Source of the DNA: Ctena decussata
Lineage: Eukaryota > Mollusca > Bivalvia > Lucinida > Lucinidae
Reading direction: 5' to 3'
Length of the DNA stretch: 64,000 nt
NCBI GenBank assembly: GCA_963989385.1
Contig: OZ022509.1
Span: 75,662,667 to 75,726,666 of the forward strand
The notes under the pieces were generated by a model. It saw only the letters and a program-made list of their open reading frames with translations, was not told where the DNA came from and made no database searches. Shown one piece after another: positions 22,905-32,867 of this stretch. Positions within the stretch are counted from its first letter, which is position 1. Each line of letters opens with the position of its first letter. The position numbers and the translations under genes were made by a program.

Positions 22905-23085
22905 TTTTACGTCCCTTTCAAGATTATTTCACTCATACCGAGACGAGCCAATTAGTAGGTGGGGCGAAAACGGGAGTACCCAGGGAAAAACCATCTGACA
23001 CACCCGCAAGCAGAACTTGGCTTGTCCCATATGTGACCCTTACGGGGCTCGAACCCACACCGGCCACAGCGGTGAGATGATTATT
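22905..23085 (-). repeat. SINE-like repeat family D
   Basis: On the minus strand a B-box-like GGGTTCGAGCCCCGTAAGGG is followed by TTTTTCCCTGGGTACTCCCG, a conserved AGTGAAATAATCTTGAAAGG and a GGACGTAAAAC end. The GACGT(T/A)AAAC terminal module is shared with families A, B and E here. The 5' head is incomplete. Confidence 0.55.
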
Positions 23086-23139
23086 TGTTAAACATGTAAT
23101 ACAGAAAACAGAGCCAGTAAAATTCAGAGCAACAGATAA

Positions 23140-23344
23140 CGTTGCGTATTTGATGATAACTAGGGATAATTTTCCTTATTTCTCCACAAAAACCTATGTT
23201 GTAGGTTCTCATTAGAATCGCCTCAACCTATGCTGTAGGTACTCAGAATCGCCTCGCCGAGGCGATTCTAATGAGTACCCACTACATAGGTTTTTTGGGA
23301 AGAAACATGGAAAATAATCCCTAATTATCATCAAATACACAACG
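23140..23344. repeat. Fold-back MITE (TATTTGATGATAA ends)
   Basis: The left arm GTTGCGTATTTGATGATAAC..AGGGATAATTTTCC pairs with the right arm GGAAAATAATCCCT..ATTATCATCAAATACACAAC. Nested inside are CCTATGTTGTAGG / CCTATGCTGTAGG repeats and the palindrome AATCGCCTCGCCGAGGCGATT. Related to 19343-19545. Confidence 0.8.
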
Positions 23345-23353
23345 TGATCTGCT

Positions 23354-24416
23354 GCTCATTTCTCTGTTCTTTTTCCCTCTCTTTTGGAGACGGCCCGATA
23401 TGGGCTGCAATACTGTCTCAAGGGCCGTTAAACCCAAAACAGTGAATCAACCAATCTCTTATTTTTGGGCCCCGCCAAGAAGTGGGATGGGGCAAATAGT
23501 CACTTTGTAGTACTGTTTGTGGCCCCGAAACTCCTCCAACAGTATTTGATGCAGGGATTTGAAACATGCAACAGTTTCAAGCGTTGAACATCTGCATAAA
23601 ATAAGCGGGCGTTCGATTTATATGAATCATAGTTGGGCAAGGGCCTACTGTGCTTGTGGGTTGTTTGGACATTTTTCTCTCGCTTCGATATAGACTAAAA
23701 CATTGTGTCAAAATCATTAAACCAAAACAACCAACCAAAGGAAACGGCTCTTTGATCCAGCTCATTAATGCACAATTATGTCCCCTTAAATGATATACAT
23801 ATTTTGACAATATATCCTATGTAGAACTGCTCGTGTCTCTGAAACTCCTCCTTCAGTATTTCATGCAGGGTTTCAGTGCCGGGGCGTCCTACTGATTTGG
23901 ATAATAGTAGGTCAAGGGCCTACTAAGCTTGCAGTAGGTGCGGGTGGGGTTGTTAGGACATTTTTTCTCTCGTCTATCATTTCTCTCTTCTTTCTCCCTC
24001 TCTGGGAGACGGCCCGATATAGACTGAAAATCTGTCTCAAAGGGCCGTTTAATCCAAAACAATCAAAGAAATTGATGCAGGGATTTGAAACTTTAACTTG
24101 CAACACAAATCAGACATGTATTGAACATGTGATAAGGGAAACGGGCGTCCGACCTGTTTAAATAGTAGTGGGACAAAGGCCTACTGTACTTGTTACGGGT
24201 GAGGTTGGTTGGACTTTTTTCCCTCGCTTATCATTTCCTACTGATATAGAACATTTTAGGGGAAAGGCCTACTATACTTGCAGCAGGTGCGGGTGGGGGT
24301 TGTTTGGATACTTTTTTCTCTCGTCTATTATTTCTCTTCTTTCTCCCTATCTGTGAGACGGCCCGATACAGACTGAAATACTGTCTCAAAGGGCCGTTTA
24401 ACCCAAAACATTTCAA
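23354..24416 (+). repeat. Cluster of five SINE family B fragments in the same orientation
   Basis: Pieces at about 23354-23455, 23635-23737, 23876-24068, 24140-24240 and 24241-24416 all carry family B words (GCAAGGGCCTACTGTGCTTG, GAGACGGCCCGATAT, GACTGAAATACTGTCTCAAA, GGGCCGTTTAACCCAAAACA). Spacing is 100-200 bp and each is truncated differently. All share the plus orientation. Either repeated insertion at a favoured site or duplication of one insertion explains this. Confidence 0.75.
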
Positions 24417-24521
24417 TTCACTTCCACGGTCAAGGTCATTGTTGGTAAATTTACAAAACTGAACTACTATCTAAATGAATTGTAAGTTTCAATTGATGTC
24501 ATTCAAACTGTAAACTGTGGA

Positions 24522-24797
24522 TTTGATTGACTGATTGATTTGTTGCTTAACGTCCACGGTAAACAGCTATGGTCATGTCGGGACGGTCAGTTAACCTAAC
24601 CACAATATTCCAGGGCAGGCTTAGACCTCCTAAACAGTTAACCAGTACTAAGTGCACCTACTTTTGCCAGGATCTGACAACTGCCTTCTTGAATCAGCGG
24701 AAGAGAAACGAAAGTATGTGACCAGAACGGGTATCGAACCCAGGATCTTTGACTTATAAGTCAGGTGCCCCTCCGATTGCGCTACGCGGCCCGGCTA
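24522..24797 (-). repeat. SINE family A, full length, 11-bp target duplication
   Basis: Flanked by TAAACTGTGGA at 24511-24521 and 24798-24808. The minus-strand head GCCGGGCCGCGTAGCGCAAT, an anticodon-like loop with CTTATAA and a B box GGGTTCGATACCC are followed by the same body and (AATC)n tail as the other A copies. Confidence 0.9.
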
Positions 24798-24808
24798 TAA
24801 ACTGTGGA

Positions 24809-25314
24809 AACACGACAGAGTGTAAAAGGGTAGTTAATTCATAATCTAAGTAAAATAGAGTTACCATTCTTGGTCCTAGTATATTGCCTTGACAATATAC
24901 ACATGACCATTAAGTTTCGTTAAAATTATTTAAACGATGAAGGAGTTACAGAGTAAACTGGTTGCAATGATAGATACATCAGAAATAAGCAAGCTAGAGT
25001 AGTGGTTCTTGCTCATGATACATTGCCCTAATATTATACAGATTCCTACAAAGTTTCATGAAAATATTTCAATGGGTTAAGGAGTAACGGACTGACATAA
25101 AATTTCTCAGTACATGATCTTGACTTACAGGTCAATACCAGGGGCTGGGGATCGAATTTAAAAATCTAATATAAAAATCAAATTAGTCAAACGGTTTAGA
25201 AAATATGACCTCTAAAAAACTGTGACAAAGCTTTAACAGTTTTCAAACACACATGCTAGGGATAGTCCTGTAGGTCTTTCTTAACATTTATACAGTGGAG
25301 CTAAAATCATGGCA
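24809..25314. other. Tandem-unit-like AT-rich DNA, no gene
   Basis: Phrases such as TTTCGTTAAAATTATTTAAACGATGAAGGAGTTACAG recur loosely (24915, 25055), in the style of Helentron internal repeats. Together with the inverted 5' end at 25315-25376 this may be the body of a minus-strand copy. Confidence 0.4.
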
Positions 25315-25376
25315 AATGGATGGATTGCCAAGAGGCAATAAGCCCTCTCAACTTCCAAGAAGTTGGGGGCATAATA
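25315..25376 (-). mobile_element. 5' end of a Helentron-like element (TGCCCCCAACTTC family), minus strand
   Basis: Read on the minus strand: TTATGCCCCCAACTTCTTGG followed by AAGTTGAGAGGGCTTATTGC, a 5' hairpin like that at 52460. The rest of this copy would extend leftward and is not clearly delimited. Confidence 0.55.
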
Positions 25377-25424
25377 ATATAAGGTATTCCGCTTCAAAAA
25401 CTTACAGAGCTTTCCGTTTCAAAA

Positions 25425-25640
25425 TATTGCAAAGATCTAGATCTGTAAGATGGATCTAGATCTTTGCAATTGTTTTGGAAGAGGAAAAACGTATACTTGA
25501 ATGATACAAACCCTTGTTTGCAGTAATTTTGAAAGAGAAGACTTCTTATGACCCAATAAGTAGGGTACACGTGAAAATGCTACTTGTTTTATTGGAATAG
25601 CTTCCTTCGCTACGACTTTATTTTGCAAGACTGGAAACAA
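25425..25640. repeat. Dispersed repeat, second copy at 40268-40470
   Basis: GGATCTAGATCTT..CAATTGTTTTGGAAGAG, ACTTCTTATGACCCAATAAG and TACTTGTTTTAYTGGAATA occur in the same order and spacing at both places (about 85 percent alike by eye). No coding content recognised. Confidence 0.8.
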
Positions 25641-25939
25641 TTATCGCCATATGTAAGCAGAGCTTTAATTAAATGTTGCATTTGTACATGTCCAAGGTGA
25701 TTTTTTCTTTATTTTTTCAATAAAAACATATGTTTTGATCTCTCATTACACTTATGAATGTAGTGCCATGTAAAGCCCAGTATAAAGTGTATTAAAATGT
25801 CATTAAATTTTTCCATTAAAAAGCTATAAATGTCCGTGAAAAAACATTGAAATTTCCCCATAATATGTTATCATTAAATTTAAATGGTTATGCATCCTTA
25901 CTTTGAAATCATGGTGATTCAAATTTATCCACATGAGCT

Positions 25940-26179
25940 CGGAGTGGCCGGTTGGTGCGATGGTGCTGTATGTAACTTCCAGTGCCGGGGGCGTCCTACT
26001 AATTTGGAACGTTGTAGGGCAAGGGCCTACTGTGCTTGCAGTAGGTGCGGGTGGAGGTTGTTTGGACTTCTTTTCTGTCGTCTATCATTTCTCATCTTTC
26101 TCCCTCTCTGGGAGACGGCCCGATATAGACTGAAATATTGTCTCAAAGGGCCGTTTAACCCAAAACAATCAATCAATCA
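25940..26179 (+). repeat. SINE family B with 13-bp target duplication
   Basis: Flanked by ATCCACATGAGCT (25927-25939) and ATCCACCTGAGCT (26180-26192), one mismatch. The plus-strand 5' end is GGAGTGGCCGGTTGGTGCGA and the 3' end is AACCCAAAACAATCAATCAA. It splits the retroelement reading frame between IYP and LQLNKAN, which fixes its borders independently. Confidence 0.92.
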
Positions 26180-26482
26180 ATCCACCTGAGCTGCAGTTAA
26201 ACAAAGCTAATGCAACCGATACTGAAGCCCTATTTTAGGTTTTACATTTATCTGTTTCAAATACATTTTTCTTCTCCAAAATTTATGATAAACGCGATGA
26301 TTTTGATTTTGACATAGTAAATTTTCTATTTATGCCCCCGTGACGATAGTCAGGGGGCATGAAGATTTGCCCCTGTCTGTCTGTCCGTCCGCTCTCATTA
26401 AAGGGTATTTGTGGGCTGAGCTGTGAGTACAAACCCCATTTGTGGGGTGAATTCGACTTTTGTGGTGCACCTCATTAGTCGA

Positions 26483-26963
26483 CACTGTCGGGAAACAAGA
26501 TCCGTGATAGAATCATTTGTGTATACGTCATAGGCTGTGCGCCATTTTTCGAAAGTCACATTATTGCGGAAAACAGGTATTTTCATTGCTTTCTTTTATA
26601 TCTCAAAGTGATGTATTTTCACGCTGTCCCCATCATATGCGGCATAAAATTGGCTTTTATCGGTAGCTCCATTTTCTCAAAGACTTTTGTTGTTTCTGAG
26701 AACATTGATCACATTGTGCCGAAAAAGTCCGAGGTAGGTATCACGGACGTCAACGAATTGGAAGAAAAAGTCAGTTTTTTCTTCTGATTCACGATAAATC
26801 AGTACCGATTTCGGTCATACCTAGTAACCCTATCAGATAATACATACAATCACCCTTTTTCATCTTCGAAAACTCTGTATTGAGTTCAGAATTCGTGAAT
26901 GATGGGTATCACGGACGAATTTTCGTTAGACAAATTGAGGTAGCCTTCACGGACGGTATAATA
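26483..26963 (+). repeat. Left 481-bp terminal inverted repeat of the 6.4-kb element
   Basis: It contains four copies of TCACGGAC or its complement (near 26500, 26739, 26908, 26948), candidate transposase-binding sites. A frame open for about 100 codons (FVVSENIDHIVPKKSEV.. to the TGA at about 26787) is preserved in both arms; of the four differences I could place, three are synonymous. Confidence 0.88.
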
Positions 26964-27429
26964 ATGGTAATTTGCAGTGTCTGTACTGTAAGTAGAAGGT
27001 GACTTCACAAACCAGTCTCTTTCAGTTAAACAGCTATGTTAGTATATCACGTCGTAGATTGTCATAAATAAGTGGGGTTCATAAAAGCCGCATTCTCTCC
27101 AACGTTTTGTACGGAGACTCTCATGGTTCTTAATCTATAGTATTTTCAAACTTGAGCCATTTGGACCCTAAAGAAAGTGCACATATAAAGCCTAGCTTTT
27201 TTATGTTGTTACTTTTGTTACATGAATGCTGCGGAAACGCTTTTTTATAATTCGTTGCAGGACTGGTGATAGTTACCTCACCATGACCCTTTTGTGATCT
27301 CTCCAGTACTTAGATAGTATCGAGGCAGGTGCCATAAAATCGTAATGTGGGGTACTCATATTGCTATCTAAATAGCTGTGTAAATAAGTTGTTTGTTAGA
27401 TATGTTGATTGCTGAGGAAAAAATAGTGA

Positions 27430-27860
27430 CTTCCCGGTCATAATCATGACTGCCCCACGCGAAGTTAAATGACCCCTCGCGAAAAATTTTATCCCCAAAG
27501 AATAACGACCCTCTGTCATTATTTTAAAGAAAAGTGACCCCCGGTCATGATATTATGACCCGTCTATGCAAAGTCAAATGACGATTTGCGGTAACCAAGC
27601 ACCACGCCCCTCGCCCTCCCCCCTCTGCATAATATGGTGACAGGGTCACTTTTCTATAAAGAATAAGGATCAGGGGTATAATATGGTGACAGGGTCACTT
27701 TTCTATAAAGAATATGGATCAGGGGTTAAATTTCAAAGACACTCTCGAGGGGGGTGATTATTTTTCAATGTTGGTTATGATTCTATAGAAGAGGATTCAC
27801 TTTTCTTATGGAATAATGACCTGGGGTAGTTATTCTATAGGGGTGGGGGGTCACTTTACT
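27430..27860. repeat. GTCACTTTTCTATAAAGAAT-rich region with exact tandem unit of about 48 bp
   Basis: ATAATATGGTGACAGGGTCA..GGATCAGGGGT occurs twice head to tail (27632-27679 and 27680-27726). Surrounding sequence repeats short GTGACCC / GGTCAT words on both strands. Non-coding. Confidence 0.8.
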
Positions 27861-27949
27861 TCGCTATACCGACTTTAAATAAGACCATTTGCTATACATA
27901 TTCTTTCGACAGGTCGTGTGGGTTCTACTCATTTAGAAAATTTACACGG

Positions 27950-28082
27950 CCAGACCATTCTTGCTCGCAAACCTCATTAGTGCTTCTCCGGTCTTTCGGA
28001 TGAGACTTTAAACCGAGGTCCGGTCTCCATATGACCTCGTTGTTGGTGGGACGTTAAACCCGAGTTCACTCACTCACTCACA
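27950..28082 (+). repeat. SINE-like repeat family E
   Basis: CTTCTCCGGTCTTTCGGATG, GACTTTAAACCGAGGTCCGG, ATATGACCTCGTTGTTGGTG and GGACGTTAAACCCGAGTTCA, ending in (CTCA)n. The same sequence in reverse at 63455-63593 has a 14-bp target duplication. The head is truncated. Confidence 0.8.
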
Positions 28083-28628
28083 AAAACAGCACTTTCACGA
28101 GCGGCGTAGCCACGAGTGAAAATACCAAGTGAAATAACATTTGATTATACATGCAAAAAAAAAAAAAAATCTTTGTGTTCTCCATCTATATTATAAAGAC
28201 ACACATTTCCATGTCTAACTCAGCAATTTTGCTGTTCAGCGTGTGTCAAGTTGGTTTACTGCTGGAATGTAACGTAGTTTACATAGTTTACACCAAGAAA
28301 TGGGGCGAAAGAGTATTTTAATGAATGAGTCACAAAAATGGTCGAAGAAAGACTAACGCTAATAGTTATAGTCGGAGTGATGTCGCAAGCTTAAAACAAC
28401 AAAAGCAAAAGAAAACAATGATGATAATAATAATAATAATAATAAATACGTTATAAGTTGAGCACCTACAAATGATTTGCTTTAGACTGATCAAGGGTCT
28501 CGAGTCTCGGGTACCAACAAACATTAAGTTGGAGAGTTTAATACATCTGGCGTTGTTTTACACAACTGTATGAGCTTGAAACAGTAACAACAGTCCGTTA
28601 AGACAGGTTTGATTGTAATATGGTACGA

Positions 28629-30220
28629 CCCAGATAGCATGCCTACGTTGGGCCAACGTTGGCTTAAGGTGGTCAGTTTGGTTGGGCCAACGTTGGATGC
28701 CAACGTTGGGCCAACGTAACTTTGCTCATCGGGCGAACGTTGAGCCAACGGTGGGCTCAACGTTGGCCCAACGTTGTAAGTTTTTTCCTGCAACGTTGGG
28801 CGAACGTTGCGCCAACATATATGGCTTACAATCAGCCAACGCAAAAATTTCACTTTGGGCCAAGCTGTGCCACCTTAAACCAACCTATACTTTGAAATGA
28901 AACAAATTCCTCCCTCTCTGCTAAGTATCCAGTAAAAGTAACTAAATCCATGCCCACAAAGAATAGTCAGCGATTTAAACATATACTGTCTTTAAAATGC
29001 AATCCGAAATACACAAATCTGCGAATCGCTGATCACTTAATGCGGTTTTTATATACTTTACGACTAAAATCAGCCTGCGCATATGCACCTTCTTAGGATA
29101 TTATTCCCTCTTCGCTTACACATTCAATCCGCCTGATGAAAAACTACATTTCATATTGCGCAGTTGTGCAGGCTGATTTGAGTACATATGCCTAAGTTCC
29201 ATCTTCGCGCGAAGACATTCAGGCTGAAATGTATTAAGCTAAACTCACAAAAAAACAAACACAATCTGCTTGAATTGAAGTATTGAATGGTGCTGAATGT
29301 TATGACTTTGAGCGTACGTTTATAGTTTCCTATTCTAAGAACACAATCTTTGCTCCTCCAAGCCCTAGTTATGTTTAGCACTTGGTTTGTTAAATCCTTC
29401 TGGTACATCTGAAAGTCATTAATAACAGAACTACTAACAACTTACTTGCAGAATAGGGATCGTTTCCTTGGTAACCAGGCCTTGCTCGTGATTAAATCGG
29501 AGTACACAAGACTCCTTGCTCTGTGATCGATAATTACTTACAGAGCTTCACGTTTCTATGTACCTGGTTCAGATATTGTAATTGACCAAAGTTTATGATT
29601 AATACTATCATTATGCCTAAATCAGTATTGTTATATTATGCAATAAAATTTATAAAAGCAAAAATTCATAATTTTTTCAAAGAATTATTAGTACATGCTA
29701 GTCAAAGTCAGAGCATGCAAAACCAAGACAAATAGTAATAAATGAAAATAAAAACAAATAGTAAGAAGTCCATTTAATGATAATTATGATACTGAGTACG
29801 GTAGTTGAATTCATAGACTTTATATAAAAATTAAATTGACTAATTCATATTCATTTCTAATTATCATTGAAACCTGGTGTTCAATTCCCCACGCTTACCC
29901 AACGTTGGGCCAACGTTACTCAACCCACGTAAAACTTATCAAAATTTATACGCATGTGAAAAAGTTGGCCCAACGTTGGCTGACCGTTAAATGGCTGACA
30001 CACTTTTTTTTACAAAAAAATGTACACAGCATGCTATGAAATAAAGTTTTAACCAGCATAGGTCGAAGTATAATTAATTCCTGTGTACCTAGAGCAGAAA
30101 TATACCCAGCTGTTGTAACGTTGGGCCAACGTTCGGCCAACGTTGTACTCCCAACGCCAACGCTCAGCCAACGGTGACACCTTATGCCAACGTCGGCCCA
30201 ACGTTGGCATGCTATCTGGG
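28629..30220. mobile_element. Element bounded by CCCAGATAGCATGCC inverted repeats and packed with CCAACGTTGG motifs
   Basis: The left end CCCAGATAGCATGCCTACGT and right end (complement CCCAGATAGCATGCCAACGT) enclose 1,592 bp. Both terminal regions (28629-28840 and about 29890-30220) consist of repeated GGGCCAACGTTGGCCC-like words, themselves palindromic around AACGTT. The centre (28870-29880) is AT-rich without a recognised gene. No confident target duplication was found (a shared GA at most). Non-autonomous DNA element inserted in the 6.4-kb transposon. Confidence 0.78.
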
Positions 30221-30453
30221 GAGTTCGATCATCAGTCGCGGTCTAACTGTGGTTTAACCAAAGTTGATCAAACTCACTCTGGTTTCATTTTGGTTGAATC
30301 GTGTTTGTGGCTGGTTTCTCGCGCTTGGAAAACTTTTTAAAATCAAGAAACCCGTATTGGTATTGACGACTTTGGTTGGTTATTGATTTACCATGGGGGT
30401 AACAAGCAATAAAAGGAACAGCGACTAAACCAGATTAGTTGACGATCGAACTC
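30221..30453. repeat. Short inverted-repeat element (GAGTTCGATCATCA ends)
   Basis: GAGTTCGATCATCAGTCGCG at the left and the complement of GACGATCGAACTC at the right, with internal GGTTTAACC / CTAAACCAGATT symmetry. It directly abuts the CCAACGTTGG element. A MITE of about 233 bp without coding content. Confidence 0.6.
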
Positions 30454-30509
30454 GATGATAAGTTGGAGATTACATAACAATTATATTAGTTTGAAACAGT
30501 AACACCTAC

Positions 30510-30662
30510 CTGTGTCTGGTAATATTGGCCTTGCTAAAGAAGGATTTGCCGCAGCACTTATACGGTGCATTTCCACTGTGGGCCCTTTCGTGGTCATTAA
30601 GACCTGATTTACTGCGGAAAACCTTTCCGCAGTACCTGCACACGCTGGGTTGAGTGTCCATG
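30510..30662 (-). CDS. C2H2 zinc-finger exon (partial gene or captured exon)
   Basis: On the minus strand, after a pyrimidine-rich TTTTTCAG acceptor, an ATG (30659-30661) opens a frame of about 50 codons ending at a GTAGGT donor after CAG. The first finger is canonical: CRYC-X12-H-ERA-H (CRYCGKVFRSKSGLNDHERAH), followed by a TGEKP-like linker (SGNAPYK). The second finger (CCGKSFFSKANITRH) lacks the two residues between its cysteines, and its last histidine would lie in the next exon. Intact splice signals suggest a real or recently functional exon. It lies inside the 6.4-kb transposon, so it may be a captured host exon or part of a chimeric gene. No other exon was found. Confidence 0.55.
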
Positions 30663-30689
30663 CTGAAAAAGACATGCAGTCAGCTTAAC

Positions 30690-30780
30690 TAGGTAAGGTA
30701 GTTGTTTCCAACTATGGTTTGAGGGCTGGATTTGGATTTTGATTGTTTCAGTTCCTGGTCTTTGCATACTTTTTACTTCC
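30690..30780. repeat. Dispersed repeat, second copy at 40578-40668
   Basis: GTTGTTTCCAACTATGGTTT, GGGCTGGATTTGGATTTTGA and TTTCAGTTCCTGGTCTTTGC are shared almost exactly between the two places. Function unknown. Confidence 0.85.
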
Positions 30781-30880
30781 ATATAGGAGCTCATGACCTT
30801 TTACAACCGAGTTTGCTCCTTCAATTGACTGATTCAAAATACAGACCCGTTTCGTTTGGACTGTCTACAAAAGAACTATT

Positions 30881-32386
30881 CCTAGCTAAGATGCTTGTGG
30901 GGGGAGGGGGAGGCACAGACACACACAAATCGTCTCTCTTTTTTTCAATTTTCATTTTTCTAACATGTACCTTTGGGCGCCAAGCCTGGTTACGAATCTG
31001 TCCGTCCTTGGGTTTTTCACTGACGTATAAACAGAGTATGTATTACAAAGGATGGATGCATGACTTGCGACGATTTCACGTCCTGTTCAACAGTATGCAA
31101 GTCATATTAGGACGATGAGACGATGAAAATGAAAAGCTGTGTGTAATGGAGTCTCGTTTATGGTTGGAAAAAGTTCTGTCTTCACCGGGTCTCGAACCCG
31201 GGCCGCTAGATCAGGGACCAGTCCTTGATTATCAGGTGGGGTATCAGGTTTTGGGATACATTGTCATATAATTCACATCTTTAACGACATCTTTCCCCCT
31301 CCCCTCGTCCCTCCCCCGCACCCCACCAGTCTCACCATATTTCTTTTTTTTCGAGCGCCCACCCCCCGACAGGTGACAAAAATTTTATGACCTACCACCG
31401 CCTCCATCCCTTACCCCCCCCCCCCCCTCTTCACAACTCTTCACAGATATGATTGTGGTGGCCATGTTATCTATTGTGTGTCAGACTGACCTCAATCAAA
31501 CTTATGAATCATAATGAACATTTTCCATTTTTACAGCTTATTAAAATATTTAATAGTTTAATGGACTTTTTCTGAAAATGCTGACCCCGAAATTTGACGC
31601 TGAATGCTCCTCGATGGTGTTAATAATGTTAAGGGGGAGGGGGTCTGGGGGAACAGCCCCAAGAAGCCAGAGTATGTTTTGCTGATGACCTGATGTCACA
31701 AATGCAGGCATATATTAATCGGTATGATTTTGTTGACAGTTTTATACTGTGCAACTAGCAAATCAATGAAAATATTTTATCAAGATATAAGATGGCAATG
31801 AGTTTTCCTTTGTAAATGTTTTGGAGGCTTAAGTTTGAAAGAATGTATACATCGGAAAATGTAGGAGAAATGAAGGGTCTGGGGTCGCAGGCCCCCACCC
31901 CTTAGAAGCCGAGACTTTTTTTAAATGAAGACTAATAGAAGAATTCTGATGACCCCTCCCCCTGCTCCTTGGGTTATTGGTTTTCGATCCCAATCACCAT
32001 AAGTAGATATAAAAAATCCGCACCCCACGACCCCACGAATGTACTAGCACCCCCCCCCCCCCCCTCGGACTTGTCACTCGGTAGGCTTACCCCTACTGAG
32101 CTACCGGGGTTTCCAGATTAAACAAGATTTGGGGCCCATATTTATGAACTGTTTGGTCTAAATTTATTAAAAGGGTTATGGATTATAAAAACTGTAAGAC
32201 ATTACACAGTTTCAAAATAGTAGCAGTTATAACAAATTTTGTTTTAGTTCTTAAAATGCAAGTGCGAACAGCTCCTGATTTGAATCAGTGTGTGGTAAAA
32301 TTTCAGTCACATTTCTGAAGTAAAATAGAGTTTTACTGTTATGCAGAAAATGAACTATGCGAATGGTGAAGCTCTCGACACTTGTG
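30881..32386. other. Low-complexity interior of the 6.4-kb element with SINE C fragments
   Basis: 31170-31225 (minus) and 32080-32117 (minus) hold parts of SINE family C heads (CGGGTTCGAGACCCGGTGAA; GGTAGCTCAGTAGGGGTAAG). C runs lie at about 31418-31428 and 32050-32064. A 128-codon ORF at 30732-31118 has no recognised motif. Confidence 0.55.
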
Positions 32387-32867
32387 TATTATACCGTCCG
32401 TGAAGGCTACCTCAATTTGTCTAACGAAAATTCGTCCGTGATACCCATCATTCACGAATTCTGAACTCAATACAGAGTTTTCGAAGCTGAAAAAGGGTGA
32501 TTGTATGTATTATCCGATAGGGTTACTAGGTATGACCGAAATCGGTGCTGATTTATCGTGAATCAGAAGAAAAAACTGACTTTTTCTTCCAATTCGTTGA
32601 CGTCCGTGATACCTACCTCGGACTTTTTCGGCACAATGTGATCGATGTTCTCAGAAACAACAAATGTCTTTGAGAAAATGGAGCTACCGATAAAAGCCAA
32701 TTTTATGCCGCATATGATGGGGACAGCGTGAAAATACATCATTTTGAGATATAAAAGAAAGCAATGAAAATATCTGTTTTCCGCAATAATGTGACTTTCG
32801 AAAAATGGCGCACAGCCTATGACGTATACACAAATGATTCTATCACGGATCTTGTTTCCCGACAGTG
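32387..32867 (-). repeat. Right 481-bp terminal inverted repeat of the 6.4-kb element
   Basis: Reverse complement of 26483-26963 with no net length change. It ends at CGACAGTG, next to the GTCGA duplication. The mirrored TCACGGAC motifs and open frame are retained. Confidence 0.88.

Larger units (their letters stand above)
26483..32867. mobile_element. 6,385-bp DNA transposon with 481-bp inverted repeats and 5-bp duplication GTCGA
   Basis: The ends are CACTGTCGGGAAACAAGATC and its exact complement. GTCGA precedes (26478-26482) and follows (32868-32872). The arms (26483-26963 and 32387-32867) have equal length and about 7-8 mismatches by eye, so the element is young. A 5-bp duplication and CAC-starting ends occur in the Transib/RAG-like group (heptamer CACWRTG), but position 7 differs and long inverted repeats are unusual there, so no superfamily is assigned. 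No transposase ORF is seen; the interior is filled with other repeats (27950-28082, 28629-30220, 30221-30453) and a zinc-finger exon. Likely non-autonomous. Confidence 0.88.

Noticed and set aside
30732..31118. 128-codon ORF
   Set aside because: It overlaps a dispersed repeat (30690-30780) and low-complexity sequence; no protein motif.
26483..32867. Firm assignment to the Transib/RAG-like group
   Set aside because: Only the CAC start and 5-bp duplication agree; the heptamer differs at position 7, the inverted repeats are far longer than usual, and no transposase is present.
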